This document shows positions 13,622-23,130 of a DNA stretch of 64,000 nucleotides, piece after piece; position 1 is the first letter of the stretch, and every line of letters starts with the position of its first letter. Under the pieces are notes generated by a model. It was not told the DNA's origin, did not search any database, and was given only the letters and a program-made list of their open reading frames with translations. A program made the translations under genes and the position numbers. The stretch is from assembly GCA_964428835.1 (NCBI GenBank), contig CAYRZQ010000013.1, positions 1 to 64,000 on the forward strand, read 5' to 3'. The stretch is from JAIXWP01 sp964428835. GTDB taxonomy: Bacteria; Bacteroidota; Bacteroidia; Flavobacteriales_D; Sanyastnellaceae.

Positions 13622-16447
13622 TTAACTTAAAAATTTCGCTAGTTCGAGCTTCAATTTATCCCGATCTATAGGTTTGGTAATATAGCCATCTGCCCCTGCC
13701 TCGAGACACTTTTCCTCTTCCCCAGAGATTGCGTTAGCAGTTAGGGCAATTATGGGTGTTTGAGAATATTTTGATTTGCGGATTCTCCGTGTGGCCTCGT
13801 GTCCATCCATTTCGGGCATTTGAATATCCATTAATACCAAACTAAACGGACGTGATTCTGCTGCCTGCACTGCTACTAATCCGTTGACGGCTTCAACAAT
13901 CTCAACCTCGGGATAAAGTTGTGATACAATAATCTTTGTCAAAAGCAAATTCACATCATTATCTTCAACGATAAGAACAGCCTTACGATGAGGATCCAAT
14001 TCTTTTACTGGAGTATTCTCCAATTGTTCATATTCCTTTTCTACGGCTGCGGTGCTATACTCGTATTGCTTTAAATGAATAGTCAACTCTGAAGGCAGCA
14101 CTGGTTCCAGTATGGGAACAATGCTTTTCAAACGCGTGCAGCGATCATAAATAGCCGCTGATTCCAATCGATGATAACACACCACGGGTACATCTGCGAT
14201 TTGAGGCAATGCCGACTCTCTAAGTTTCGAAATAAAATCAAGACCTAAATCATTAGCGCCATTGTCACTAACCACAATTACATCTGGTACTTCATCTCGA
14301 ACAACAGATGCCACGAGACCTTCTAATGACTTAAAGACCATTAGAGGAATATTTTTTTGTTCGAGTACTTGCTTTACATCGCTGATAAACTGATCGTTGA
14401 AGGATACGACAGCAATATGCTTTTTAAGCGCTGGCATATCCTCTAAGATGCGCTCCGAACTTTCTTCCTGAAGATCTATTTCAAAATGAAAATTACTACC
14501 CTTGCCCGGTGCGCTGGTTAGGTTTAGACCGCTATTCATCATCCCCAGAAGATTGTTCGAAATCACAAGCCCAAGCCCCGTGCCTCCATACTTCTTAGTG
14601 GTACTCGTATCCGCCTGAACGAACGCCTTAAACAAGAATTTCTGCTGTTCTTCACTAATTCCAATACCCGAATCACGAACAGAAATTTTCACCTTATTTA
14701 TTCCGTTTGATCGTGAAATTAATTCAGCACTTAGAAAAACTTCTCCCTCGGGAGTAAACTTCACTGCATTGCTTAAAATATTGACGATAACTTGTCTTAG
14801 TCGCACAGCATCAGTGATTACGTAACGAGGTAGTTTTTCGTCGATTTGCACCCTAAAGTTTAGTCCCTTCATGCCGGTTACGTGGCGAACGAGGGTACAA
14901 GCATTTTCAAGAACTTGTCGCAAGTCTGTTTTATCCAAATCGAGCACCATTTTGCCAGCTTCGATTTTAGAGAAATCAAGAATTTGATTTATCAAATCCA
15001 TCAGTGAAACAGCGCTTTCATGCAGATTTTTAATGTACTGCATTTGCACGCTATCCAAACTGGTTCCCCGAAGCAGCTCTGCAAATCCCACGACACCATT
15101 CAGTGGTGTGCGAATTTCATGCGACATGTTTGCGAGGAATTCTGACTTCGCCTTGCTTGCAGTGGTGGCCATTTCCGTCTTCACACGAAGTTCTTCATTC
15201 TGTAAGTTTCGCTTAATTACAGAGCCTAGGTTGTCAGCTAGGATGCGAAGAAGATTCCTCGAGTCTTGCGTCCACTCGACTTTTTCTGACACCGCATCAA
15301 ATCCAATAAATCCATATAGATAATTACTCTCCATCACTGGCAAGCTCAGCAAGGATTTGATGCCTTGAGGCTCCAAAATTTCCTTTTCAAAAGCCCATTC
15401 ATCCGACAGTGTGCTAAGATCATCGATATAAACTTCTTTACCCTCAAGCATTCTCCTAAGCCATACAGGCACGGCTTCCGTTGGCACATCTTGAAGATTG
15501 TCCTTTTCTGGACTTACACCCTCCTTGCACCACTCATGTGTATTGGAACATGTCTGCGCTTCGTAATCAAATCGAAAAAAGTAGCTGCGATCCACTTTCG
15601 AAAACAGTCCGATTTTAGCAAGCACCTCATTCATTTTTGCGTCAAAAGATCCTTCGTCCGATTGAATAATGAGTGTGGTACAATCAACTAAAAGTTGCTC
15701 AAACTCCTTTCGAAACTGCAATGCTCTTTCAGCATTTTTCTTTGCCGTAATATCAACAATCGAAACGAAATAGTCGTTCTCAACACCGCCAATGGTGCGG
15801 TAAAGGACGCGAGCCCTGAATTCTTTATCCGGAAAAATATCAGGTGCATTATACTGAATAATCTGAACTTCTTTCGACTCACGAGCACGCTCGAACGTTT
15901 GAATAAACGTATCTAATAAATTACCTTGGAATAAATCATATATTGACTTCCCAAGAAACTGTTCTTTAGGAAAAAATAAGAGGCTGTCAGAGGCATACGA
16001 GACTTTTTTGAAAACTAGATTTTCGTCAAGTTCAAAAAAAGCATCTTCGAAAATTCGAAGAAGCGAATTCACTGATTCGGCGTTTAATTTCTCATCAGTA
16101 ACATCCCAAAATTGAATGATAAAATGTTCTTTGGAATTGGATAAAATTTGGCCGTTAAACCAGCGCTTTATTTGCGGCGCATATTGTTGAAATGACTGAG
16201 CATCTTTTGCTTCAATGGCATTTTGAATTTTACTCAGCCATTCCTTCGAATAATCTGATTTCGCGGAAATATCACTGAATTTTTTTCCTATTAATGACCC
16301 TATTTGAAAGCCGTAGATGTTTGCATACGCCTCGTTGACAAAGTCGATTGTATAATCTACCAACTGATTTTCCTTCCAAATCGTGGTTGCGCTGAGATAT
16401 CCCACGGGGGAACTAGCGAAAAGTTCACTAAAGTTCAATTCCTGCAT
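13622..16447 (-). CDS. Cytoplasmic hybrid sensor histidine kinase (PAS-PAS-GAF-HisKA-HATPase-REC-REC)
   Basis: The 941-residue protein has no membrane segment. In order it shows two PAS-like domains (about 10-115 and 125-240), a GAF domain (about 250-410), a dimerisation domain with the phospho-His in FLANMSHEIRTPLNG (about H443), an ATPase domain (NILSNAVKF, DSGIGIS, GGTGLGL), a degenerate receiver and a true receiver with the phospho-Asp in LVLMDIQMPEMDG (about D874). In the first receiver the acceptor position reads VIVVSDN, with Ser in place of Asp, and the acidic pair is missing. I chose the ATG at 16447; a TTG lies 24 bases upstream. The signal is probably cytoplasmic. An HPt protein at 61084 is a possible partner. 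Confidence 0.9.
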   Translation of the reverse strand: MQELNFSELFASSPVGYLSATTIWKENQLVDYTIDFVNEAYANIYGFQIGSLIGKKFSDISAKSDYSKEWLSKIQNAIEAKDAQSFQQYAPQIKRWFNGQILSNSKEHFIIQFWDVTDEKLNAESVNSLLRIFEDAFFELDENLVFKKVSYASDSLLFFPKEQFLGKSIYDLFQGNLLDTFIQTFERARESKEVQIIQYNAPDIFPDKEFRARVLYRTIGGVENDYFVSIVDITAKKNAERALQFRKEFEQLLVDCTTLIIQSDEGSFDAKMNEVLAKIGLFSKVDRSYFFRFDYEAQTCSNTHEWCKEGVSPEKDNLQDVPTEAVPVWLRRMLEGKEVYIDDLSTLSDEWAFEKEILEPQGIKSLLSLPVMESNYLYGFIGFDAVSEKVEWTQDSRNLLRILADNLGSVIKRNLQNEELRVKTEMATTASKAKSEFLANMSHEIRTPLNGVVGFAELLRGTSLDSVQMQYIKNLHESAVSLMDLINQILDFSKIEAGKMVLDLDKTDLRQVLENACTLVRHVTGMKGLNFRVQIDEKLPRYVITDAVRLRQVIVNILSNAVKFTPEGEVFLSAELISRSNGINKVKISVRDSGIGISEEQQKFLFKAFVQADTSTTKKYGGTGLGLVISNNLLGMMNSGLNLTSAPGKGSNFHFEIDLQEESSERILEDMPALKKHIAVVSFNDQFISDVKQVLEQKNIPLMVFKSLEGLVASVVRDEVPDVIVVSDNGANDLGLDFISKLRESALPQIADVPVVCYHRLESAAIYDRCTRLKSIVPILEPVLPSELTIHLKQYEYSTAAVEKEYEQLENTPVKELDPHRKAVLIVEDNDVNLLLTKIIVSQLYPEVEIVEAVNGLVAVQAAESRPFSLVLMDIQMPEMDGHEATRRIRKSKYSQTPIIALTANAISGEEEKCLEAGADGYITKPIDRDKLKLELAKFLS

Positions 16448-16480
16448 TCTACTAGTAATCTGAGAGGTCAAAGATAAAAT

Positions 16481-16509
16481 AAAAAAAGCCTGGCGTTGCC
16501 AGGCTTTTA
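16481..16509 (-). terminator. Rho-independent terminator of dnaK
   Basis: AAGCCTGGC and GCCAGGCTT form a 9-bp stem; on the minus strand it runs into seven T residues followed by an AT-rich tract. It lies between the dnaK stop and the start of the histidine kinase. Confidence 0.88.
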
Positions 16510-16530
16510 TACCACTATTTCAGGTAAGAG

Positions 16531-18432
16531 TTACTTCTTATCGTCTTTTACTTCCTCGAAGTCAACATCAGTAACCTCTGCATCGGCCGCACCGCCATTA
16601 TTAGGGGCTTGCTCACCTGCAGATGCATTACTTGCATTATACATGTCTTGAGAAGCAGCAGAGAACACTTGATTCAATTGATCCATTGAGGCTTTGATGG
16701 CACTCAAGTCTTTTTCTGCGTGTGCTTTCTTCAAGTCAGCCAAAGCAGCTTCGATTGGACCTTTTTTATCGGCTGGAAGCTTTTCACCAAACTCCTTGAG
16801 ATTCTTTTCTGTTTGGAAAATCAAGGTATCAGCTTGATTCACGAGGTCTGCTGATTCTTTTGCAGCGCGGTCCGCTTCTGCGTTGGCCTCAGCTTCGCGC
16901 TTCATTTTCTCGATATCTTCTTTAGACAAGCCGCTTGACGCTTCAATACGAATCGATTGAATCTTATTGGTAGCCTTGTCCTTTGCACTCACGTTGATGA
17001 TACCATTCGCATCGATATCGAAAATTACTTCGATTTGAGGCACACCGCGTGGTGCTGGAGGAAGACCATCGAGGTGGAACTTACCAATGGTACGGTTATC
17101 CTTCGCCATTGCTCTTTCTCCCTGTAACACGTGAATTTCCACGCTTGGTTGATTATCTGAAGCAGTAGAGAAAACTTCTGACTTCTGAGTTGGGATAGTA
17201 GTGTTTGCATCAATCAACTTCGTGAATACACCTCCCATGGTTTCGATACCAAGCGAAAGTGGAGTTACATCAAGAAGAAGGACATCTTTCACTTCACCTG
17301 TCAATACACCACCTTGAATAGATGCTCCGATAGCTACAACTTCGTCAGGATTCACGCCTTTGCTAGGCTCCTTTCCAAAATATTTCTTAACAGCTTCCTG
17401 AATCGCAGGGATACGAGTTGAACCACCCACGAGAATTACTTCTTGAATATCTCTCACACTAAGACCAGCCTTTTTCAAAGCAGTTTCACATGGAGCGATC
17501 GTTCTTTGAATGAGTGAGTCAGCAAGTTGCTCAAACTTTGCGCGCGTAAGCGAACGTACCAAGTGCTTTGGTATTCCATCCACTGGCATGATATAAGGCA
17601 AGTTGATCTCGGTAGTAGTTGAACTAGAAAGTTCAATTTTCGCCTTTTCTGCCGCTTCCTTTAAGCGCTGAAGCGCCATAGGATCTTTGGTAAGATCAAT
17701 ATTACCGTTCTCGTTTTTAAATTCTTGAACCAACCAATCGATGATTACCTGGTCGAAGTCGTCACCACCGAGGTGAGTGTCACCGTCTGTTGACAACACT
17801 TCGAATACTCCATCACCGAGTTCGAGCACCGAAACGTCGTGTGTACCACCACCACAGTCGAAGACTACAATTTTCATGTCTTGTGCCTTCTTATCTAAAC
17901 CATAAGCCAATGCAGCAGCAGTAGGCTCGTTGATGATACGCTTTACTTTAAGACCAGCAATTTCACCAGCCTCTTTGGTTGCTTGACGCTGCGCATCGTT
18001 GAAATAAGCAGGAACAGTAATAACAGCCTCTGATACTTCATATCCCAGGTAATCCTCTGCTGTTTTCTTCATTTTTTGAAGCACCATAGCAGAGATCTCT
18101 TGTGGTGTATAGAGACGGTCGTCAATCTTAACTCGGGGAGTATTGTTGTCTCCGCGTACCACTTCATAAGGTACACGAGACACTTCGCGTGCGCTTTCAT
18201 CATAGCTAGAGCCCATGAAGCGCTTGATAGAATAAATAGTCTTTCTTGGGTTCGTGATGGCTTGACGCTTGGCAGGATCGCCAACTTTACGTTCGCCGCC
18301 TTCTACGAATGCCACCACCGATGGGGTCGTTCTTTTGCCTTCACTATTGGCGATTACCACCGGCTCATTACCTTCCATTACAGAAACGCAGCTGTTGGTA
18401 GTTCCAAGGTCAATTCCTATAATCTTGCTCAT
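16531..18432 (-). CDS. dnaK: Molecular chaperone DnaK (Hsp70)
   Basis: DnaK is the cytoplasmic ATP-dependent chaperone. The 633 residues start IIGIDLGTTNSCVSVMEGN and contain VVFDCGGGTHDVSVLELG, the third Hsp70 signature VILVGGSTRIPAIQ, the substrate domain (LLDVTPLSLGIETMGG) and an acidic tail ending EEVKDDKK. No grpE or dnaJ lies next to it. A perfect 6-bp inverted repeat sits about 65 bases upstream and could be the site of heat-shock control. The gene has its own terminator. Confidence 0.98.
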   Translation of the reverse strand: MSKIIGIDLGTTNSCVSVMEGNEPVVIANSEGKRTTPSVVAFVEGGERKVGDPAKRQAITNPRKTIYSIKRFMGSSYDESAREVSRVPYEVVRGDNNTPRVKIDDRLYTPQEISAMVLQKMKKTAEDYLGYEVSEAVITVPAYFNDAQRQATKEAGEIAGLKVKRIINEPTAAALAYGLDKKAQDMKIVVFDCGGGTHDVSVLELGDGVFEVLSTDGDTHLGGDDFDQVIIDWLVQEFKNENGNIDLTKDPMALQRLKEAAEKAKIELSSSTTTEINLPYIMPVDGIPKHLVRSLTRAKFEQLADSLIQRTIAPCETALKKAGLSVRDIQEVILVGGSTRIPAIQEAVKKYFGKEPSKGVNPDEVVAIGASIQGGVLTGEVKDVLLLDVTPLSLGIETMGGVFTKLIDANTTIPTQKSEVFSTASDNQPSVEIHVLQGERAMAKDNRTIGKFHLDGLPPAPRGVPQIEVIFDIDANGIINVSAKDKATNKIQSIRIEASSGLSKEDIEKMKREAEANAEADRAAKESADLVNQADTLIFQTEKNLKEFGEKLPADKKGPIEAALADLKKAHAEKDLSAIKASMDQLNQVFSAASQDMYNASNASAGEQAPNNGGAADAEVTDVDFEEVKDDKK

Positions 18433-18495
18433 TTTGATGTATTTAATTCGAAATTTCCACCCGCGTCTTCAAGCATAGTGCCATTGAGCGAAAGA

Positions 18496-18519
18496 CTGAC
18501 ACATGGGTAATTTTGTCAG
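18496..18519 (-). promoter_or_regulatory. Inverted repeat upstream of dnaK, candidate operator
   Basis: CTGACA-N12-TGTCAG is a perfect palindrome with 12-base spacing, in the otherwise empty 184-base gap between dnaK and the next gene. About 20 bases downstream on the minus strand is TATGCTTG (18470-18477), a one-mismatch -7 element. The position suits a repressor or activator site. It is not the CIRCE element. Confidence 0.4.
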
Positions 18520-18561
18520 ATTTTAAAGAAATACAGCCTAAATGAGGTGACAATTTTGACC

Positions 18562-18599
18562 AAAAAAAACCCTGACAATGAGTCTTGTCAGGGTTTTAT
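18562..18599 (-). terminator. Rho-independent terminator
   Basis: AAAACCCTGACAA pairs with TTGTCAGGGTTTT around TGAGTC, flanked by an A-run that becomes T-rich on the minus strand. It ends the exported-protein gene just upstream of dnaK and may also act on the plus strand. Confidence 0.88.
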
Positions 18600-18616
18600 A
18601 GAAGAACAAATGATAA

Positions 18617-19183
18617 TTACTTCTTGCCAGACTTGCCGTCGGTCTTAGACGGTGTTGCACCTGGCTTCTTATCTTCAATCACTGGCTTTGCTGGAGCTGG
18701 TTTTGAAGGAGGAGGTGTTGCATCGTTCGGCTTGGTCACTGATCCTTCCGAAGGTCTGCCGCCGCGCTTCAAAGACTTCTTTTCAAATAGAAGATGTGTT
18801 TCACCTTTACCTGCGATACCTGCGTTGTATGAGGCGATATACTTGAATCCGAGCTTGCTCAAATATGACATCGCATCAGGTACATTGGTAAACTTTTGGT
18901 TTCTTGCTTCACCTATAGCTACCGCAAGTTCTTTGTCATCGTTGTCTTGTAATGCTTCCTGGCCAAAGTCCAATTTGATGATAATTCCGCCGATGCCATT
19001 ATCCGCTAGAATCATATCACAGAATGTAGACTCGCCTTCAATTCCTCTACCCGCAGCCTCTCTCTGAGCCGCGCGCATTTGCATTTCTTTTTCGCGTGTT
19101 TCGCGATCGATAGTTTCTTGTTTTGTTTGTGCCATTCCCAAGAATGGAAGGCCTGCTAATAAGATGAAAAGAATTTTCTTCAT
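18617..19183 (-). CDS. Exported protein of unknown function
   Basis: The 188-residue protein has a signal peptide (MKKILFILLAGLPFLGMAQ), a charged helical stretch rich in Glu/Arg (20-50), a small alpha/beta-looking domain with two Cys-free halves (55-130) and a Pro/Lys/Ala-rich disordered tail (135-188). There is no lipobox and no recognisable T9SS tail, so it probably ends up in the periplasm. No family is recognised. It is a single gene with its own terminator. Confidence 0.7.
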   Translation of the reverse strand: MKKILFILLAGLPFLGMAQTKQETIDRETREKEMQMRAAQREAAGRGIEGESTFCDMILADNGIGGIIIKLDFGQEALQDNDDKELAVAIGEARNQKFTNVPDAMSYLSKLGFKYIASYNAGIAGKGETHLLFEKKSLKRGGRPSEGSVTKPNDATPPPSKPAPAKPVIEDKKPGATPSKTDGKSGKK

Positions 19184-19257
19184 GTTGATTTCGATTAATT
19201 AATGAGCCCAAAAATAGCCAAACAATGTGCCATCCTTCAAAATGAAAAGTTAAGAGC

Positions 19258-19265
19258 CATATTTG
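19258..19265 (+). promoter_or_regulatory. Near-consensus -7 element before the methyltransferase gene
   Basis: CATATTTG differs from TAnnTTTG only in the first base and lies 9 bases before the ATG at 19275. If used, the transcript would have almost no leader. Confidence 0.3.
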
Positions 19266-19274
19266 CAACTGGAA

Positions 19275-20054
19275 ATGGATAGATTTCACGAGGCATATTT
19301 CTTTTTCAAACACCTATTAAATGCCAAGAAAAGGCATGGGGTGCACTCTCCTTTCGTATATAGACTCTCAGATGAGGTGCTTTCAATATCTCGTCGATTC
19401 GGAGTCTTTGAACAATTGGAGATTGTAAGAGAAAAAATGAAACACGACTCTCGTCGATTGGACGTAATTGATTACGGAGCAGGTTCAAGAACAAATAGTC
19501 GATCAAAGCGTTCGGTTTCTGAAATAGCGAAGAATGCCCTCGCTCCCAAAAAGCAAGCGCAGGCCTTATTTAAATTAACGGTTGATTTGCAACCTAAGAG
19601 GATTTTAGAACTCGGAACCAGCTTAGGGCTTACCACGCTTTATCTTCAAGCTGCCGCAGGAAGGGAATGTGAAGTGGTCACTATTGAAGGTGCGCCAAGT
19701 ATTGCCGAGATAGCACGTGAGAATTTTCAAAACTTCGGATCAAATCAAATTCAACTCTATGTTGGACGATTCGACGATGAACTTCCAAAGATGAATGGTG
19801 AGTTTGACTTAATCTACATCGACGGCAATCATCGCTACACTCCAACTATGACATATTTTGAATCATGCAAAAAACTCCTTTCTGCAAAAGGATGGCTAAT
19901 CATGGACGATATATATTGGTCTAAAGAAATGACACGTGCATGGGAAACATGCGTCACAGATGAGCGATTCAATTTAGCCCTGGATTTTTATCACTTTGGT
20001 GTATTAATGAGAGACAATCGCAAAGAGCGAGAATATTATCGCCTAAGGCTCTAA
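19275..20054 (+). CDS. Class I SAM-dependent methyltransferase
   Basis: The 259-residue protein has the Rossmann-type SAM-binding motif ILELGTSLGLTTLYL, the acidic residue after strand 2 (VVTIEGAPS), and FDLIYIDGNHRYTPTM, which resembles O-methyltransferase-like proteins. KRHGVHSPFVYRL near the N-terminus is typical of a Bacteroidota subfamily. The substrate is unknown. The ATG at 19275 is preferred to the TTG four codons upstream. Its stop interlocks with the stop of lpxD. Confidence 0.82.
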   Translation: MDRFHEAYFFFKHLLNAKKRHGVHSPFVYRLSDEVLSISRRFGVFEQLEIVREKMKHDSRRLDVIDYGAGSRTNSRSKRSVSEIAKNALAPKKQAQALFKLTVDLQPKRILELGTSLGLTTLYLQAAAGRECEVVTIEGAPSIAEIARENFQNFGSNQIQLYVGRFDDELPKMNGEFDLIYIDGNHRYTPTMTYFESCKKLLSAKGWLIMDDIYWSKEMTRAWETCVTDERFNLALDFYHFGVLMRDNRKEREYYRLRL

Positions 20055-21076
20055 TCTCTTTTCTCCAAGTCTTCTATCCTGCGGATCAAGTCTGGTAGTT
20101 TTCTAAAGCCTACATAACTCTTTTTGTAATCCATGATCGAAAATGCCGGAGAACCTTGAATGATGGTATTTGGCTCCTTGATGTCGCTACCCACGCCGCT
20201 TTGCGCGGCGATTTTTGTGCCATCGGCAATCGTAATATGGCCTACTATTCCAACTTGCCCGCCGATCATACAATTCTTTCCAATTTTGGTTGAGCCTGCA
20301 ATACCTGTTTGAGCAGCTATCACAGTATTCTCACCAATTTCCACATTATGTGCAATTTGAATAAGGTTGTCGATTTTTACTCCTCGTCTAATAATCGTTG
20401 AGCCTAATGTTGCTCGATCTATAGTAGTATTCGCGCCCACTTCCACATGGTCTTCTATGATCACATTACCAATTTGGGGCACCTTAGCATAATTGTTTTC
20501 AGAGTTTGGTGCAAAACCGAAACCATCTCCGCCTATTACAACACCCGCGTGCAAGGTGCAGTGATTTCCTATTTGACAATCAGAATAAACTTTAACACCT
20601 GCATTAAGAGTTGCGTTGCTCCCAATCGAAACTTTATCACCAATGATAGTACCTGCATGAATCGTAACACCATCGCCGATTTTTGAATACTCTCCCACAT
20701 ATACGAATGCTCCGATATATGCATCTTTCCCAACTTCAGCCGTAGCTGCAATCACAGCACTGGGATGAATCCCAGGCTTCGGTTTTGACAATTGATTATA
20801 CGCTTCTAAAAGTTTGGCAAAACTTGCATAAGCATCTTCAACTCGAATAATGGTAAGGGAGCTTGGCAAGGCCTCTTCTGCGACAAAATCCTTCGAAACG
20901 ATAGCGATGCTCGCTTTTGTTTGGTAGATAAAAGAGGTGTATTTCGGATTGGCCAAAAAAGTCAAGGTACCAGGAGTACCTTCTTCAATTTTTGAAAGAC
21001 CCGAGACCGATATATCATTGTCACCTTCCACTACGCCATTCAACATAGAGGCTATTTGCAGTGCTGAAAATTTCAT
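20051..21076 (-). CDS. lpxD: UDP-3-O-acylglucosamine N-acyltransferase LpxD
   Basis: LpxD adds the N-linked acyl chain in lipid A synthesis (third step). The 341-residue protein has the N-terminal uridine-binding domain (SALQIASMLNGVVEG, LTFLANPKYTSFIYQT) followed by a long left-handed beta-helix of hexapeptide repeats (about 105-300) with the catalytic-type His in IQIAHNVEIGENT and a C-terminal helix. It ends a minus-strand run after aroA (30-base gap). The lpxA fragment at the right edge of the window belongs to the same pathway. Confidence 0.93.
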   Translation of the reverse strand: MKFSALQIASMLNGVVEGDNDISVSGLSKIEEGTPGTLTFLANPKYTSFIYQTKASIAIVSKDFVAEEALPSSLTIIRVEDAYASFAKLLEAYNQLSKPKPGIHPSAVIAATAEVGKDAYIGAFVYVGEYSKIGDGVTIHAGTIIGDKVSIGSNATLNAGVKVYSDCQIGNHCTLHAGVVIGGDGFGFAPNSENNYAKVPQIGNVIIEDHVEVGANTTIDRATLGSTIIRRGVKIDNLIQIAHNVEIGENTVIAAQTGIAGSTKIGKNCMIGGQVGIVGHITIADGTKIAAQSGVGSDIKEPNTIIQGSPAFSIMDYKKSYVGFRKLPDLIRRIEDLEKRD

Positions 21077-21106
21077 ATGGCGAATATAATCAAGAGCAGC
21101 GAATAT

Positions 21107-22387
21107 TTATTTCGAATAAACTTTTCCACCTAACGAAGCAAGAGCATCGAAGAATGCAGGAAAAGATTTATTGACTGACTCCGCACCTTGAATGGTGATT
21201 TTGTCTCCTCCAAGTCCAAGCAATGCGGCCGCCATAGCAATGCGGTGATCATTGTGGGAGTTTAGCGTTGCTGGTCGAATGTATGATGGATATACCATTA
21301 AGTCATCTTCCCTCACTACCACACGAATATTGGCTTTTGTAAATTCATCCTGTAGCGCCTTGGCTCGATTGCTTTCCTTATGAAGCAATCGTTTTGCACC
21401 TTTGATTGTGCTGACTCCATTGCCAAAAGCTGCCAAAGCGACTATTGGCGGCACCAAGTCGGGGCAATTGGTGGCATCGAATTCAAAGGCATTTACTTCA
21501 CTTTGCTTCACAAAAACTCTATCTGAATAGGCGACATGTTCTACACCGCTTAGGCGCAACACTTCGATGATTCTACTATCAGCCTGAGTAATCACATTCG
21601 AGAGATTGGTAATCTCCATTCCTTCTTCTGCAGCAATAGCCGCAGCGACAATAAGAAAAGATGCGCCACTCCAGTCACCTGGCACATTCGCCTTGATTGG
21701 CTGGTAAACTTGATTTCCTTTTATAATAAATCGCTCGTAGTCAGAAGTAATGATTTCAACACCAGCCATTGCTGCCACCTCCATGGTCATTTGAACATAG
21801 GGAATGCTTGTGAGTGACTTCACAATGAGTTCGCTATTCTGCTTCGCAGTAGGAAGGGCTAATAACAAACCTGTTAGAAATTGGGAAGATATTGAACCAT
21901 CCAGGCTTGCTTTGCCGCCAATCATTGGGCCTTGAACAGTGACAGGAAGTCTTCCCGAAGAAGTTCTACACTGTGCACCTAAAGAAGGAATCACGTGATC
22001 AAACTCTGTAAATGGCCTTGTTAGTAAACTTCCCTCACCAATTACTTCAATCGGTTCATTTGCCATGGCCGCAATTGGAGTAAACGTCCTTGAGGCCAAA
22101 CCTGACTCGCCGCAGAGAATTTGATTTTTAAAAATACGGATTCCACTTTCATCATTATTCGGGAATCCGCCTTTGATTCGAATATCGGATCCCGTCTTCA
22201 CCACTACAGCTCCTAGAGTTTGCGCCACATTCAAAGCTGCGATGCAGTCGGCGCTATCGGGATAATTTTTTATTTCACTTTCTCCTGGAGCCAAAAGCGC
22301 CGCAGCAACAAATCTCTGTGCGATGCTTTTACTTCCAGGAGCATCAATGCTTCCTTTGAGAATACTGGGATATACTTCTTTCTTCAT
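21107..22387 (-). CDS. aroA: 3-phosphoshikimate 1-carboxyvinyltransferase (EPSP synthase)
   Basis: AroA makes EPSP from shikimate-3-phosphate and PEP in the aromatic amino acid pathway. The 426-residue protein carries the substrate-binding GSKSIAQRF near the N-terminus, SGASFLIVAAAIA in the middle, and NSHNDHRIAMAAALLGL near the C-terminus. It is somewhat divergent, as is common in Bacteroidota, where the LPGSKSxxNR motif is altered. The start overlaps the ubiE stop (ATGA), so the two are translationally coupled. Confidence 0.92.
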   Translation of the reverse strand: MKKEVYPSILKGSIDAPGSKSIAQRFVAAALLAPGESEIKNYPDSADCIAALNVAQTLGAVVVKTGSDIRIKGGFPNNDESGIRIFKNQILCGESGLASRTFTPIAAMANEPIEVIGEGSLLTRPFTEFDHVIPSLGAQCRTSSGRLPVTVQGPMIGGKASLDGSISSQFLTGLLLALPTAKQNSELIVKSLTSIPYVQMTMEVAAMAGVEIITSDYERFIIKGNQVYQPIKANVPGDWSGASFLIVAAAIAAEEGMEITNLSNVITQADSRIIEVLRLSGVEHVAYSDRVFVKQSEVNAFEFDATNCPDLVPPIVALAAFGNGVSTIKGAKRLLHKESNRAKALQDEFTKANIRVVVREDDLMVYPSYIRPATLNSHNDHRIAMAAALLGLGGDKITIQGAESVNKSFPAFFDALASLGGKVYSK

Positions 22388-23118
22388 CGAGGTTTACGTC
22401 CGAGATAAATGCTCGCAATACCACCTGATAAAGGTATCACTTTCGTATCAACATAACCTGTTTTGATCATTATGTTTTCGAAGTCTTTTCCACTTGGAAA
22501 TGCCTGCACACTCTCTGGGAGATATTCGTAGGCTCGCTTATCTTTAGAAATCAGCTTACCTATCACCGGCATGATGTATTTGAAGTAAAAGTTGAATAAT
22601 TGCTTTACAGGAAAATTCTTTGGTTTCGAAAACTCCAATACTATGCCCAAGGCTCCTGGCTTCAAAACGCGGTTCATCTCCGATAAGCCTTTTTCTAAAT
22701 TTTCAAAGTTTCTTACACCAAAAGCCACAGTATAAGCGTCAAAAGAACTCGATTCAAAAGGTAGATTTTCCGAATCTCCACGTTTCAAAACTACCTTTTG
22801 TTGCCAGCCTTTTTCAGCTATTTTCTTTCTGCCTACTTCGAGCATACCCTCGCTAATATCTACACCAATAATTTGCTCTGCATTCAAGTCCATTCTCACC
22901 GCCTCCAAAGCGAAGTCAGCAGTACCCGTTGCCACATCGAGAACCATTTTTGGATTTTCTTTTTTGAGAATTTTTATAGCTCTCTTTCTCCAAAGAATAT
23001 CAATACCAAATGAAAACGCGTGATTGAGAAAGTCATAACTGTGTGCGATGTTATCGAACATCTGCTCTACTTCTTCCTTTTTCCCCCCGGCATTGTATGG
23101 CTTTACGGTCGTACCCAT
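22384..23118 (-). CDS. ubiE: Demethylmenaquinone C-methyltransferase (UbiE/MenG)
   Basis: The enzyme carries out the last step of menaquinone synthesis using SAM. The 244 residues include FDNIAHSYDFLNHAFSFGID, the SAM motif VLDVATGTADFALEA, and FDAYTVAFGVRNFENLEKGL, all diagnostic of UbiE/MenG. Bacteroidota use menaquinone, so the MenG activity is the relevant one. It lies 12 bases after trkH and overlaps aroA by four bases. Confidence 0.94.
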   Translation of the reverse strand: MGTTVKPYNAGGKKEEVEQMFDNIAHSYDFLNHAFSFGIDILWRKRAIKILKKENPKMVLDVATGTADFALEAVRMDLNAEQIIGVDISEGMLEVGRKKIAEKGWQQKVVLKRGDSENLPFESSSFDAYTVAFGVRNFENLEKGLSEMNRVLKPGALGIVLEFSKPKNFPVKQLFNFYFKYIMPVIGKLISKDKRAYEYLPESVQAFPSGKDFENIMIKTGYVDTKVIPLSGGIASIYLGRKPR

Positions 23119-23130
23119 GAACTTATAATT

